64,000 nucleotides of DNA. Source: Alisma plantago-aquatica (taxonomy: Eukaryota; Streptophyta; Magnoliopsida; Alismatales; Alismataceae). The position numbers were made by a program, and so were the translations under genes. Every line of letters starts with the position of its first letter. Position 1 is the first letter of the stretch. The notes under the pieces are model-generated. The model saw only the letters and a list, made by a program, of their open reading frames with translations, did not search any database and was not told the origin of the DNA. The stretch is taken from the NCBI GenBank assembly GCA_963693085.1, contig OY856410.1, positions 565,598,406-565,662,405 of the forward strand, in the 5' to 3' direction. This document shows, one piece after another, positions 10,525 to 21,316 of this stretch.

Positions 10525-10810
10525 CATAGTAGGGATATCACATGTACATTAAGGCATGACTACTTCTAATCAAAGTAGGAGAATAACAAAAGCCATACGA
10601 CAAGGCCAGTTCTAGTCAATGAAGGGAAATCACATGTGAAATATGTTGTGGCTTATTCTAACAAAAGAAGAACAGTTGTATGTGCCATAAGGCATATCCA
10701 CTTCAAATTAATGAAGGGAAATCACATGTGCCACAATACATTCCCGCTAAAGATGGAGAATCACATGTGCAATAAGGCATGCCTACTTCTAATCAAAGAA
10801 GGACAAACTA
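10525..10810. repeat. Degenerate tandem repeat with CACATGTG motif
   Basis: Imperfect units of about 60-70 bp recur, each with AATCACATGTG, then an AAGGCAT segment, then CTACTTCTAATCAAAG(A/T)AGG. The palindromic core CACATGTG appears three times in full form, with a CACATGTA variant at the left. Confidence 0.55.
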
Positions 10811-11855
10811 TTACTTTTATAATGTAAGTAGTTTTTTTATGTTTAAAATTTGCAAGAACAGATATACAAATTCAAAAAGATATCCATGGAGAACAACTCG
10901 TTGAAACAATATGTTATGACAAGGAGTACACTAATATATAGGAAACATTTTGTGGTGGTAAAATATCATTCTTATAGTCCTAATGAACTAGAAAATCACC
11001 AAGGAAGATGGTCCACTTACCTTATTTCAGATTTTTATCAATATTGAGTCACACCACTCATCCAAACCTGGTCATGACATAAGCTACAACAATATCATAT
11101 TCATGATATGTAAGATTAATAAAATTTAGTTACTATTCATAATCATATATGATTATACAAACCCATATCTTATCTCATGGTTAATCATTTGTTATCATAA
11201 AGGACATCAATTAGGGTTGAAATCCATACCATTGTTTTTGTAGATCCATTACATGTAAATTTTCTAAAAGAATCAATGTAAGAGGTAGAAATCATTTAAT
11301 ATCAACATCATGGTAAATGGGATTCATTTCCAATAATTAATCTCTAGCATATTCATGCAATATTATTATCCTTACATTGATAAACAATATATGCAAATCA
11401 ATTTAGACACATCATGCTATAAATAGATTCAAAAATTCAACATTGTGTATAATAGTTAAATATCACATTATCCTGATCAAAACAATATATATGTTTGTAT
11501 TAGTCAGAGTATTCTGTTACTTTCTATAGTTTTGTGGTAGTAGGGTAAATTTAAGGATTTATTTAATGGATATCTGCCTTTAGGCTATCTGACTAGGAGA
11601 CCTATCCTAAGCAACCATGCTCACATCAAACCTACTACTGAGGATACACTTACATAGCCTTAATGAAGTGCCCCTTTTTGCAATCACCCAACATAAGACT
11701 TCATCCCCTATTTTTTTTGTAAAATTGAGTGTCGAAGTCTCGTTCCTTTTATGACATTTGTAAAAACAAAACCAATCAAAGGAAGGAAGAGGATGCATGC
11801 CACCCTAAGGCCCTACCTCAATTGTTGGGACTCTAGAGTTGTGAATGTAAGGGGT

Positions 11856-11989
11856 GATGAGGGAAACAAGGTTTACACCCTCAGTTCCCATGTAGTCCCC
11901 TAACCATATACTGGACACTAGAGATGAGGGAAACAAGGTTTACACCCTTAGTTCCCATGTTGTCCCCTAACCATATACTGGACACTACA
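11856..11989. repeat. 67-bp tandem duplication
   Basis: Two nearly identical copies with a 67-bp period begin GATGAGGGAAACAAGG at 11856 and 11923, and each ends in a CATATACTGGACACTA segment. Only about two substitutions separate them. Confidence 0.9.
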
Positions 11990-12555
11990 CTGATCTAGTG
12001 AACTTGATGGGTGTTTATTATTTGGTATGATAGTGCATATAATTCTTTGCCCTCACCTTCCTTAAGTACATGTGGTAGTGATGTGCGCTCACTAAGTGAT
12101 GGAAAAGGGAATCTGCTATAGGGAAGCATCAAACTCAACAAATCGTTTATATAGGAAACATATAGTCATGTCAAATATACTCTTGAGATTTAGGATCATG
12201 TGTTATTTGATTAGATTGTTCCCTAAACCACCCTATACAACTATTGTGAATGATCTTTCCCACATCTATCATTATCAAATAACAAATTGTTATATATTAA
12301 AGAGAAACTAGTCTCCTCATACTTTGTCTTTGATAAATCAATAAAAAACATGTTTGAAATCATCCAAATTCTTTCCTCAAAAAAGTTTCTTTATACGTTA
12401 ATCACTTCCAATCCAAAAGTCATAGAGTAACCAAATTACAAAATTGCTTCCTTAATACACAAACACATTTTCACATGAAAATAAAATAAAATGGAAATGT
12501 TTAATGGCCAATTAAAAAAAACAAGGAGGCATGTATTGAGGTCATATATCACAAT

Positions 12556-12910
12556 CACTACTACAAAATGGGGATACATCATCATGTATATTTTTGCATG
12601 CGACCGACGGTGTTATTTTTCACATCAGTTCTAGGTAGGAAACCATCACAGGTTTCCCACCAGAAAAATGTGAGTTGCACTTTCTTTTTTCCATAGGGCT
12701 GTTCTGAAAACAACTAAAGCTATATATCACCCGTATAATTAGAATTTCACGCAAAATTTTTATGAGCATTTCATTTTCCTTCAAAAACCCTATACTGTCG
12801 GGTTTTTTCAGCGCAATCGCCAGGAGAAATATATGCACACACCATCTGGCCAGTGGGAAATCAGTTGACCTTTGTCGTCAGTTTCTTTATAACAAACTGA
12901 CAGTGTATAG
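12556..12910 (+). mobile_element. CACTA-type transposon end with subterminal hairpins
   Basis: CACTACTACAAAATGG at 12556-12571 matches the terminal inverted repeat style of plant CACTA transposons. Behind it are inverted motifs typical of subterminal regions: GGAAACC (12638) against GGTTTCC (12651), and GTCAGTTT (12877) against AAACTGAC (12894). The partner end, expected to read TTTTGTAGTAGTG, was not found to the right in the window. Confidence 0.5.
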
Positions 12911-12964
12911 ATTACTTAACCCTGCTAAACCCTTGCCCTCCTCATTACCCTACCCCATGTTTCT

Positions 12965-13530
12965 ATGGAAACTTTCTCCACTGATTCCTCTCTTACTACT
13001 CTGTCTTTTGTTCCTCCTCACACGAATGACTACTCCTCTACCTCCAGCTCCTCCTCAGTGCCTCCTCTCTACCACTGCCTCCTCTCCACCACTGCTCCTT
13101 CCTTGTCCTCTCCACCTCCACCTCCACCTCCTCCATGCTGGTGCCTCCTCTCCACCACTGCCTCCTCTCTGCCACTACTCCTCCTGGTCCTATCCTTCTG
13201 TCGCTACCACAGTTGTCAGTTCTCCTCCACCAAGATGCCTATGCCACCGACTCTCCTCCACCAAGATGTCGACGCCTCCAATTAGCCTCCGTTGTTGATG
13301 TAGATCACCTTTGAACTATTTTTGCCACCGAGCTACTGCTTTACTGTGGTATTACTACCCTCACACTTCCTCCTCCTCTGCTTCTTCCCCCGAGCTACTA
13401 CTCCTCGCCTTAGCAGTCTCCTCTTCCTCCTCGACCAGTGTAGGTTTTCTCTCCTCCTCATGTTTTCTTTCCTTCTCTTCCTCCTTGTCCCTATATTTCT
13501 TGGTCATATTTGAAATGTTTTCATGATCGT
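12965..13530 (+). repeat. CT/CCT-rich low-complexity tract
   Basis: The plus strand is dominated by CCTCCT, CCACTGC and TCCTC runs, giving Pro/Ser/Leu/Thr open frames in all three plus frames. This is compositional and I do not call a gene. It may be internal sequence of the CACTA-type element at 12556. Confidence 0.6.
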
Positions 13531-13676
13531 TTTTTTATTGAGAATCTTGTATTCTCATAGCTTGATGCCTTGGACCACTTATATGCATTTTTTATTAATG
13601 CCATTTTTTTATTGAAATGGTTTTCTTAGTCTCAATAAATGAATCCTTAGGGTTTGGGGTTCAATCTATTATTACC

Positions 13677-14544
13677 ACATCATTATCAATACACCATCAT
13701 CATCATCATCATTAATCATCATCATCATCTCCATCAGATCAGCAATCATAATGGTGATGATGATGATGATGATGATTGATGGTGATGATGATGATGGTGT
13801 TCATGTTGATGATGGTGATTATGATGCAATCACCATCATCAATCATCATTCTCATCACCATCAATCATCATCATCATGATCGTCAATACACCATCATCAT
13901 CGATCCTCACCATTAGATCACAAATCATGATGGTGATGATGATGATGCTATCATTATCATCAATCATCATCAAATATCATCATCATCATCATCATCATCA
14001 CCATCACCATCAAAATCATCATCATAAATCATCATCACCATCATCATCATCATCATCATCACCATGATGATGATCATCATCATCTATCATCTTCATCACC
14101 ATGATGATGGTGATGGTGATGATGATTGATGATGATGGTGATCATGATGATAATGATGATTATGATGATGGTGATGGTTATGGTGATGGGGATGGTGATG
14201 GTGATGGTTATGGTGATGGGGATGGTGATGGTGATGGTGATGGTGATGGTGATGGTGATGGTGATGGTGATGGTGATGATGATTATGTTGATTATGGTGA
14301 TGATGATGATAGATGATGATGATTGCATCATCATCATCAATACACCATCATCATCATCGATCATCACCATCAGGTCACCAATCATGATGGTGATGATGAT
14401 GATGCAATCACCACCACTACCACCATAATGATGGTGATGGTGTTGATGCTTGATGATGATGGTGATGGTGATGATGATGATGGAGGTGGTGGTGGTGATG
14501 ATTATTATGATTGATGATGATGATTGCATCATCATCACCATCAC

Positions 14545-14610
<66 letters not shown>

Positions 14611-14665
14611 GAACATCATCATTATCATCATCATCAATCATCATCAATCAGGATGATGATGATGA
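13677..14665. repeat. Mixed (ATC)n/(GAT)n trinucleotide array of about 1 kb
   Basis: The whole stretch is built of CAT/ATC blocks alternating with ATG/GAT blocks, including a longer GGTGAT run (about 14170-14275) and an uninterrupted ATC run (about 14550-14610). Because ATC and GAT are reverse complements, neighbouring blocks can pair as hairpins. All open frames here (poly-Met, poly-Asp, poly-His, poly-Ile) come from the repeat. Confidence 0.95.
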
Positions 14666-15029
14666 TGATTATGATGAAAATTAATCCATAGATTTGTGTA
14701 CCTTTTGGTGCTGATTTTGATGGTAATTGCGTGTACATCTTTTCCCCTCAATCTCTAGCTGCAATATCTAATACTTTGGAACTTTTTACTTTTGAACTCT
14801 TGTTTAAAAAAATCAATGATGATGATGAAATTATTATTATAATGTGTTCAAACTTTTATTTAAAATTTATTATGGGAAACATTTTATTTTTTAGATGTCG
14901 ATATCACACTCCATCACCAAACTCTTGATCCAACACTCTATTGCACTATCATGTTATCTCCATACTACAATCGCCTCAAGTGCTAGCTACTACAATAGTT
15001 TATTTTATATTGATGAAGAATATGAGGAG
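14666..15029. other. Spacer, no gene seen
   Basis: AT-rich unique-looking DNA lies between the trinucleotide array and the left end of the probable MULE. No feature was recognised. Confidence 0.5.
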
Positions 15030-15046
15030 TATATGTGGGACAACCA

Positions 15047-15860
15047 TGCGAGTAACTAAACTGAAAGTAACAGAATGCTTGAGTAACTGAAAAGTAATGC
15101 TTGAGTAACTGAAATTAATTCTTGAGTAACTGAGAGTAATGTTTGAGTAACTAAAAAAACCCTACGAGTAACTGTCACAACCCTAGAGTAACTGAAAAAA
15201 CACTGTGAGTAACTGAAAAAGGACTACGAGTAACTGAAAAAACATTGTGAGTAACTGTGACAATACTGCGAGTAACTGTGACAATAATGCGAGTAACTGA
15301 AAAAACCCTGTGAGTAATTGTAATAGCAGTTAGAGTAACTGTGAAAACACTGTGAGTAACTGTCACAACCATGTGAGTAACTGAACAAACAATGCGAGTA
15401 ACTGAAAAAAGCCTGTGAGTAACTGAAACAAGCCTGTGAGTAACTGAACACTGCAAGTAATGGTTGAGTAACTGAACAAACACTGTGAGTAACTGTCACA
15501 AACCTGCGAGTAACTGAACAAACACTGCGAGTAACTGTCACAACCCTGCGAGTAACTGAACAAACACTGCGAGTAACTAAAAAAACCATGTGAGTAACTG
15601 AAAAAACCCTGCGAGTAACTAAAAAACCCTACGAGTAACTGAAAAACTATTGCGAGCAACTGTGAAACACTACGAGTAACTATGACAACAATGCGAGTAA
15701 CTGAATGAGCACTACGAGTAACTCAAATAGAAGTTAGAGTAATAGTAAAAACAATATGAGTAACTGAAAAAGCACTACGAGTAACTGTGACAACCCTGTG
15801 AGTAACTGAACGAGCACTACAAGTAACTCTAACAGCAATAAGAGTAACTGTGATAGCCTA
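15047..15860. repeat. 21-bp minisatellite built on GAGTAACTG
   Basis: Close to 40 tandem units of about 21 bp each start with GAGTAACTG and end in a variable CACTGC/CCCTGT/ACTAC-like segment. The period is a multiple of three, so open frames with a seven-residue repeat (for example VTHSVFS) arise on the minus strand in every frame. These are not called as genes. The unit resembles the element's own terminal motif TGCGAGTAACTAA. Confidence 0.9.
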
Positions 15861-16687
15861 GAAAAGAAACACAATGATTCAAAATCAGTTACTCTTATAC
15901 TTTGTAAGAGTGAATGTGACAACACTAAGAGTATCCATTGCACACAAAGACAAACACATATTCTTCAAAAAGAATAACAACTGATCAGAACATATTCTTT
16001 GTAACATATTCAGAGTATACATACAGCTGCTGGAGCACAAGGTAACACAAAGATTAGATTACAAAAACAAGTGAAGTACATAGAAGGTTACAAAATCACT
16101 TTCACAAAACTACACAAAAAGAACAACCCATTACAGATTTTAACATGCCTCACTGACGCATTAATCAACTACAAACTCCACTAAAAAAGATAGAACCACA
16201 TATACATCAATAGCAGTAGAAACAACACCAGAACACGAGCAGTAGAAATAGTAGCAGCAACTCCCAATCAACAAAACAAGAATGATCTTAACAGCAGTAG
16301 TAGCAGTATCTCATCACACTAGAAGTAGCAGTAGCACATAACCATCAACAGCAGTAGCAACAGCAGCACATCACAAGACCATTAGCAGTAGCACATATCC
16401 ATGAATTGCAATAGCAGCAACAGCTCCCAATCACATGATAAAAGAACAAACAAAACCACAATAAGCAGCACCAGGATGCTCCCCACAATCAATAGCAGTA
16501 GCAGAAAATAAAGCTTAGCGAGCAGCACCAGGAGCTGGAAGAGAAGAACAGAATAGATCAGCAGCAGGATAAGATAACAAATATAAACATCAAATACAAA
16601 CAAACAACACAAGCAGTACCAGATATAGTCATTGAGCAGTAAACAGCAACAACAGATAGTCCAGAAAGAGCATCACTGTAGAATGGA
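15861..16687. other. Non-coding part of MULE, AGCAGTAG-rich
   Basis: This AT-rich segment lies after the minisatellite, followed by an imperfect CAGTAGCAG-rich region (about 16200-16640). It lies downstream of the transposase pseudogene's stop and may include its 3' untranslated region. Confidence 0.5.
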
Positions 16688-18853
16688 CTACTTCTTAGGA
16701 CAGTTCCTATTGTCATGGTTAACACCAAACCCTAAGCAATTCATGCACTGCCTCTCTCTTTTAGACTGGGCAATCTCAAATCCAGATTTAAACCTTGCAT
16801 CCGTGGATTTGGGTCTCCCCTTAGTTTTGCAAATATTGGGGATATGAAACTTGACAACCGAAGAAGAAGTTGTATTTGAAGAAGTTACACCAGCACCTTC
16901 ATCTACACCAGTATCAGTGAGATCCAATTCTAACAACTCCTTTCACAAGGCTAGCAATTTTTCATGGCAAAGATCTACATCATTGTTCCTACACACTGTG
17001 TTCACAATTGAATTGCAGGTAGAAACAAGCTTAAGAGTCCTCCCAGTGGATGGTTGACTATCTGACACTTTGCCAAAAATCAAAGGATGTTCTCTGAACC
17101 CTTTGGTCCACCTCTTAAGTATGTATGGCTTGGGAAGAGTGCAAAAGTCACGACTCTTCAAATAAGACAGGATGTGCCTGCAAGGGATACCTTTGAATTC
17201 CAACATGCAACAGTTGCAAGAAACAATCTCACTCGATGACTATTTCTTCAAGATGTGGGCAGATCCAAGGCCACTGACACGATACACTTCAAACACACCT
17301 TCTTATGAAGCTTCCTTTACATTGTAGATCATTCTTTGATGAACCTCACTCTGAAAGATCTTAAAGATTGACTTGGTGTATATACCTCTCATCTGCTCCT
17401 CCAGAGGCCACAGTGATGACAAAGGGAGATTACTATACTCATCTTCAAAGTCTTTGAAATTTTCAACCTCCCGTACATGAGAGTACGCATTCTCCAATGA
17501 ACATACAAGTTCAAAGAGAGTCTTCCTACTATTCACATGGCTTCTAATGAATGCATTCAAACTCTCGCTCCTCTGTGTTGTCCTCGTGCCCGCAAAGAAG
17601 GAAGACAGATCATACTCCTCAACAACAGAATCCCACCTCTCTTCAAATATACCGACATCATCCACATTACACACGCAATCATTCAAGGAGCTTATGATCT
17701 AGTCCTTGTTAGGAAGACCACCAAGCTTAGAGGGAAACTTTTGTAGGATGTGCCAGCTGCAGAAGTGATGCTTGCAATTTGGAAAAATAGTAAGGATAGC
17801 AACATTCATAGTCGGGTCTTGATCGATTATGATGGACATCGCCTCTTTGCCAAAACAAAGTAGATACTGCTTGAAAACCCAGACAAATGACTCATACTTC
17901 TCGTCAAACATAAGAGCTGAAGCAAACAAGACCGTCTTATGATGGTGATCAACACCACCAAACATTCCAAAAACCATTGAATACTTGTTGGTTCGGTAGG
18001 TGGTTTCAAAAACAATCGCATTGCTAAACAACCTACAGTCTTCAATAGAAATAGGATCAGCCCAAAACAGATGAGTCAAGCAACAATCAGGATCGTTTTG
18101 GTATGTATAGAAGAATTTTTGATCGAGTACCCTAAACTTGGCAAACTGATCCAAGACCATGTCGACGTCGTACTTGACCGACTCTTTCCTCTTGCTACTG
18201 ATGTGTCCATGAGCTTGTCTGCTGGTAAATGTCAGATTTTCATAGCCGCTAGACTCGGATGCCATCAATGCAATTTGTCTCGATACAGGTATGTTAGCTT
18301 GGCTCATGGAAGAAAGGATATCTTTTTGAGTTTCATCAAGAGATGAGTTACACTTTAGGTAATGGAGATGTGCATCATCAACAAGATCGTGGTTGTGTTC
18401 CTCAATAAAGGTAGTCACAACCCACATGGATGAGGACTTGTCTAGTGTGAATCGGATCATGGATCCACAACCACACCTCTTTATAGATCTCTTGTGCTTC
18501 TTAGACATATTTTCCTACAACTTACCCACTTTATCGCTAACGGGGCTCAGAAGCCCTCTTGACCTCTTAAAACGGCCCATTGTACCCTACTTATCACAAA
18601 CCAAATCTTTGGCAATGAGAATCTTAGTTCCCCATTCATACCTGTTGTCATCTTTCCTAATATTAAAACCAATCATGCCAGTGTAGCTAGAATAGAATGA
18701 GATAGCTTCATCTAAAATTCCAAAGTGGAGACCAATTTTAGGAATTGCAGCTAGGGGCAGAGTGGAAGCACCAACAGAAGGATAAGAATTAGCATTATCA
18801 TTATCAAGGCCGACATTTGAATTAGCAGCATCTGTATCAAGGCTGGGATCCAT
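16688..18853 (-). pseudogene. FAR1/FRS-like MULE transposase, killed by stop codons
   Basis: One continuous minus-strand frame of 722 codons runs from ATG 18853 (MDPSLDTDAANS) to TAG 16688. It has every FAR1/MULE domain: a FAR1 zinc-binding domain (KIGLHFGILDEAISFYSSYT; then GCGSMIRF and WVVTTFIEEHNHDL), a MULE transposase core (FETTYRTNKYSMVFGMFGGV, IIIDQDPTMNVAI, CSWHILQKFPSKLGG, then FAGTRTTQRSESLNAF), a SWIM finger (VSCNCCMLEFKGIPCRHIL) and a C-terminal zinc knuckle (CMNCLGFGVNHDNRNC). Six in-frame stops interrupt it: TAG at 18587, 18515, 17699 and 17240, TAA at 17303, TGA at 16943. There are no frameshifts. The first catalytic residue, normally Asp in FDTTY, is Glu. About 25 residues normally found before FAG (the Y-x-x-R-x-x-W segment) are missing. 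Host FAR1/FRS transcription factors share this plan, but the stops and flanking repeats favour a dead transposase. Confidence 0.85.
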
Positions 18854-18861
18854 TACAGTGT

Positions 18862-18962
18862 CTGGGAGTAACTCAGCAGGACATAGGAGTAACCCTAAAA
18901 CAACAAAGAGTAACTCTATCATGCCGAAGAGTAACCCAGCATAACAAAGGAGTAACTGCAAG
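18862..18962. repeat. GAGTAAC motif cluster upstream of the FAR1-like frame
   Basis: Five GAGTAAC(T/C) motifs spaced by about 20 bp lie immediately upstream (minus-strand sense) of the probable start codon. They share the GAGTAAC core of the 15-kb minisatellite. Reading through them adds a hydrophobic Leu-rich leader to the frame, which I regard as repeat-derived, so I place the start at 18853. Confidence 0.7.
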
Positions 18963-19195
18963 AAGATTTTTATTCCAAATTACAAATCAGAATAAAATAG
19001 ATTTCCAAGTTGGACATAAACACTTGAATTGAAGAAGAAAATATTGAAAGGTAACTTGGACAAATAAGGTTATATGTAGATTTCCAAGTGAGCTTCACAA
19101 CAGCAGAAAAAAGAGCAAGGATTTGAAACTGATGACTATAGATATGTTCACCTGATAATCAGACGACCGCCAAATAAGGGTCATATTTTTCAAAT

Positions 19196-19293
19196 ACACA
19201 GGAGTAACTCAGCAGGACAGAGTAGTAACCCTAAAACAACAGAGAGTAACTCTGTCAGGCAGAAGAGTAACCCAGCATAACAAATGAGTAACT
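19196..19293. repeat. Second GAGTAAC cluster
   Basis: This block, similar to that at 18862 (AGGAGTAACTCAGCAGGACA, then AGTAACCCTAAAACAAC and GAGTAACTGC), shows that the upstream region is duplicated at about 330-bp distance. Confidence 0.7.
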
Positions 19294-20740
19294 GCTTCGA
19301 AAATGAAAAATGCAAACAAAAATTGGGTTTATGTCAAACACAAAAGTCATAGAAATGTATACACATTGTGAATACAAATGTTAGAGATATGAAAACACAT
19401 TGTGAATACAAAAGTCAGAGAGATGAATACACATTCTTTTGTATTTTCTACAATAATTCAATCAGTATAGATAGATTAGTATTCCAAAGTACAAATCAGA
19501 ATAAAACATATTTCAAAGTTGGAAAGACACTTGAATAGAAAAACTGGTATACACATTACAAATCAGTATTCTCTTGGAAAATCAGTATACACATTACAAA
19601 TCAGATTTCCAGAGAGATGAATACACATTTGTTACAAATTAGTATTCTCTTGGAAAATCAGTATACACACTACAAATAAGTATTCTCTTAGAAAATCACT
19701 ATACACATTACAAATCAAATTTCCAGAGAGATGAATACACACTTGAATTGAAAAATCGGTATACATATTACAAATCAGATTTTAAGAGAGTTGAATGCAC
19801 ATTGTTTTTTTTGGTGAATCACGCTCCAATTGATGCATTAGAAGAACTGATTCTATCAAGGAAAGAACCAGAAAAGAGAAGAAAAAGAGAAGGTTGTACA
19901 AAGAAAAAGAGATATATACAGAAGTGTATCGTCAGTGCAATAGAATAACTGCAAACTCTACTGCTCATCTTTGCTCAGTAGAATAACAGCAAACTCTACT
20001 GCCCATCTTTGCACACTAAAAGCATAGAGTACTGCTAGTAGCTGGAAAACAATACAGATTCAAAACTAGAATTCTAGATCCCATCATCTACCAATGAGAA
20101 AAGCATATCCAAAATAGCAAAAGGATGACCAACTGAAGGATCAGAGAGATAAGAATCTAGATCCAACAAAACTTTTTCCCGAACAGCTTCCACCAAGAAA
20201 ACAAAATATAAATGAACTCAACATGAAACCATAGAATCCAACAAAACAGCTAGCAACTAGAAACTTCAGACCTCTCAAGAAAGCACTAGCAGCGAAACAA
20301 AAGAAGCAACCAGGCTACATACCCATTAAGCACAAACAAGGCAAAAACCATAGGGAATATTATCAGGTTCCACAGAGTGTGCCGAATAGAAAAGATTTCA
20401 TCAGGAACACTTAGATTTCTTCGACCCACATCCTCGACAAAAAAACAAGAACTAATCAAGCTATACTTTATCCCAACATATATAGGAAGGCATCTGAGAT
20501 CGACAGTGAATGCACATTGTTTTGTGTTCTCTTCTTCAATTCAATCACTATAGATAGATTAGTATTCCAAATTACAAATCAGAATAGAACAGATTACCAT
20601 GTTGGACAGACACATTTGAATAGAACAGATTTCGAACTTGGACAGACACACTTGAATAGCAACAATTTCAACTGATGATTATCAATATGTTCACCTGATA
20701 CTCAGACGACCGCCAATAGGGTTCAGATCAGTTCAAAAAC
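19294..20740. other. AT-rich MULE interior with dispersed short repeats
   Basis: A phrase ATTCCAAA(T/G)TACAAATCAGA recurs near 18972, 19480 and 20566, and a GTATACACATTACAAATCAG unit recurs four or more times at 19540-19780. No coding domain was recognised. It could be an intron or 5' region of the transposase gene. Confidence 0.5.
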
Positions 20741-20817
20741 ACCTTTGTCATCCTCCTCTAGGAAAACTAAGAACTGGAAAACCCTTCTTGCGGTTCGGGG
20801 ATTAATGAACAATGTCA

Positions 20818-20934
20818 CTAGCCTTCTAGGTCGGGCGCTGCTTTCAGATCAGGGCACTGCTCTAGGAGAAGGATGGGTAAGATGCCGACACACTTGGAGC
20901 ACTTGATCGATACGGAAGGAGACCTTGTCGCCAT
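20818..20934 (-). CDS. Possible 5' exon or small ORF, 38 residues
   Basis: In a GC-rich island (about 20740-21210) unlike the AT-rich surroundings, a minus-strand frame from ATG 20934 to TAG 20818 encodes MATRSPSVSIKCSKCVGIL followed by LEQCPDLKAAPDLEG, with a C-x2-C pair. I do not recognise the product. Its position at the promoter-side end of the MULE suggests a first exon or a captured host fragment. It may equally be chance. Confidence 0.2.
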   Translation of the reverse strand: MATRSPSVSIKCSKCVGILPILLLEQCPDLKAAPDLEG

Positions 20935-21261
20935 CAATGTAGCTTAGGAAGCAATAGCCGCGTCGTCAATTGGAGGTCCTGGATCGAAGAGGGGCGGAGG
21001 AGAGGGAGAAGCCAGAGTAGCGAATAGAAACCCCAATACTCTACAGTGGATGGATGGTAGTAGCTCGTCCAGCGGCAGATGGATGATAGCAGCCCGTCCA
21101 GCAGCGGATGCTTTCCAGCGGCAGAGGAGATCAGAGGAGAATCGCTGAACAACGGAGATTTGCAGAAGCTTCGGTCTTTGGTCACACACAGGGAAAGAGG
21201 CAGACAACATAATAGTGCCAGGTAGCGAGATTAAGTTAGCCGCACGGGCAACAAATATTTA

Positions 21262-21264
<3 letters not shown>

Positions 21265-21313
<49 letters not shown>
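21265..21313. repeat. (TA)n microsatellite 1
   Basis: An uninterrupted TA run separates the right end of the MULE from the first Micron-like MITE. Confidence 0.95.

Positions 21314-21316
<3 letters not shown>

Larger units (their letters stand above)
9977..12555. other. AT-rich intergenic DNA with two short tandem repeats
   Basis: No gene or recognisable transposon protein is visible. Apart from the two tandem repeats listed separately (10525-10810 and 11856-11989), nothing was recognised. Confidence 0.5.
15030..21265 (-). mobile_element. Probable Mutator-like element with FAR1-type transposase
   Basis: The unit is inferred from three things. A FAR1/MULE transposase pseudogene occupies 16688-18853. 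The left edge near 15035-15060 reads ACAACCATGCGAGTAACTAA. The right edge, read on the minus strand from about 21265, has TTGCCCGTGCGGCTAACTTA, so the two ends form imperfect inverted repeats sharing a (C)CxTGCGxxTAACT core. A (TA)n microsatellite follows the right end directly. Inside are a 21-bp minisatellite at the left, GAGTAAC clusters upstream of the gene, and a GC-rich segment at the far right. MULE target duplications are about 9 bp; none can be scored because the right flank is (TA)n. The left boundary is uncertain. Confidence 0.5.

Noticed and set aside
12762..13298. 178-residue plus-strand ORF rich in Pro, Leu and Ser
   Set aside because: It is driven by the CCT-rich low-complexity tract; overlapping frames are equally open and no domain or splice context is seen.
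13876..14656. Poly-Met, poly-His, poly-Asp and poly-Ile ORFs on both strands, up to 185 residues
   Set aside because: They are translations of the (ATC)n/(GAT)n array with no real protein character.
15175..15659. Three overlapping minus-strand ORFs of about 100 residues with seven-residue repeats
   Set aside because: They are a by-product of the 21-bp minisatellite, whose period is a multiple of three; every frame is open for the same reason.
15047..15860. CRISPR-like look of regularly spaced repeats
   Set aside because: The units are directly contiguous with no unique spacers, and the DNA is plant nuclear sequence; this is a minisatellite.
16632..18686. Several plus-strand ORFs of 60-97 residues over the transposase region
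   Set aside because: They are antisense shadows of the FAR1-like frame, which carries all recognisable domains.
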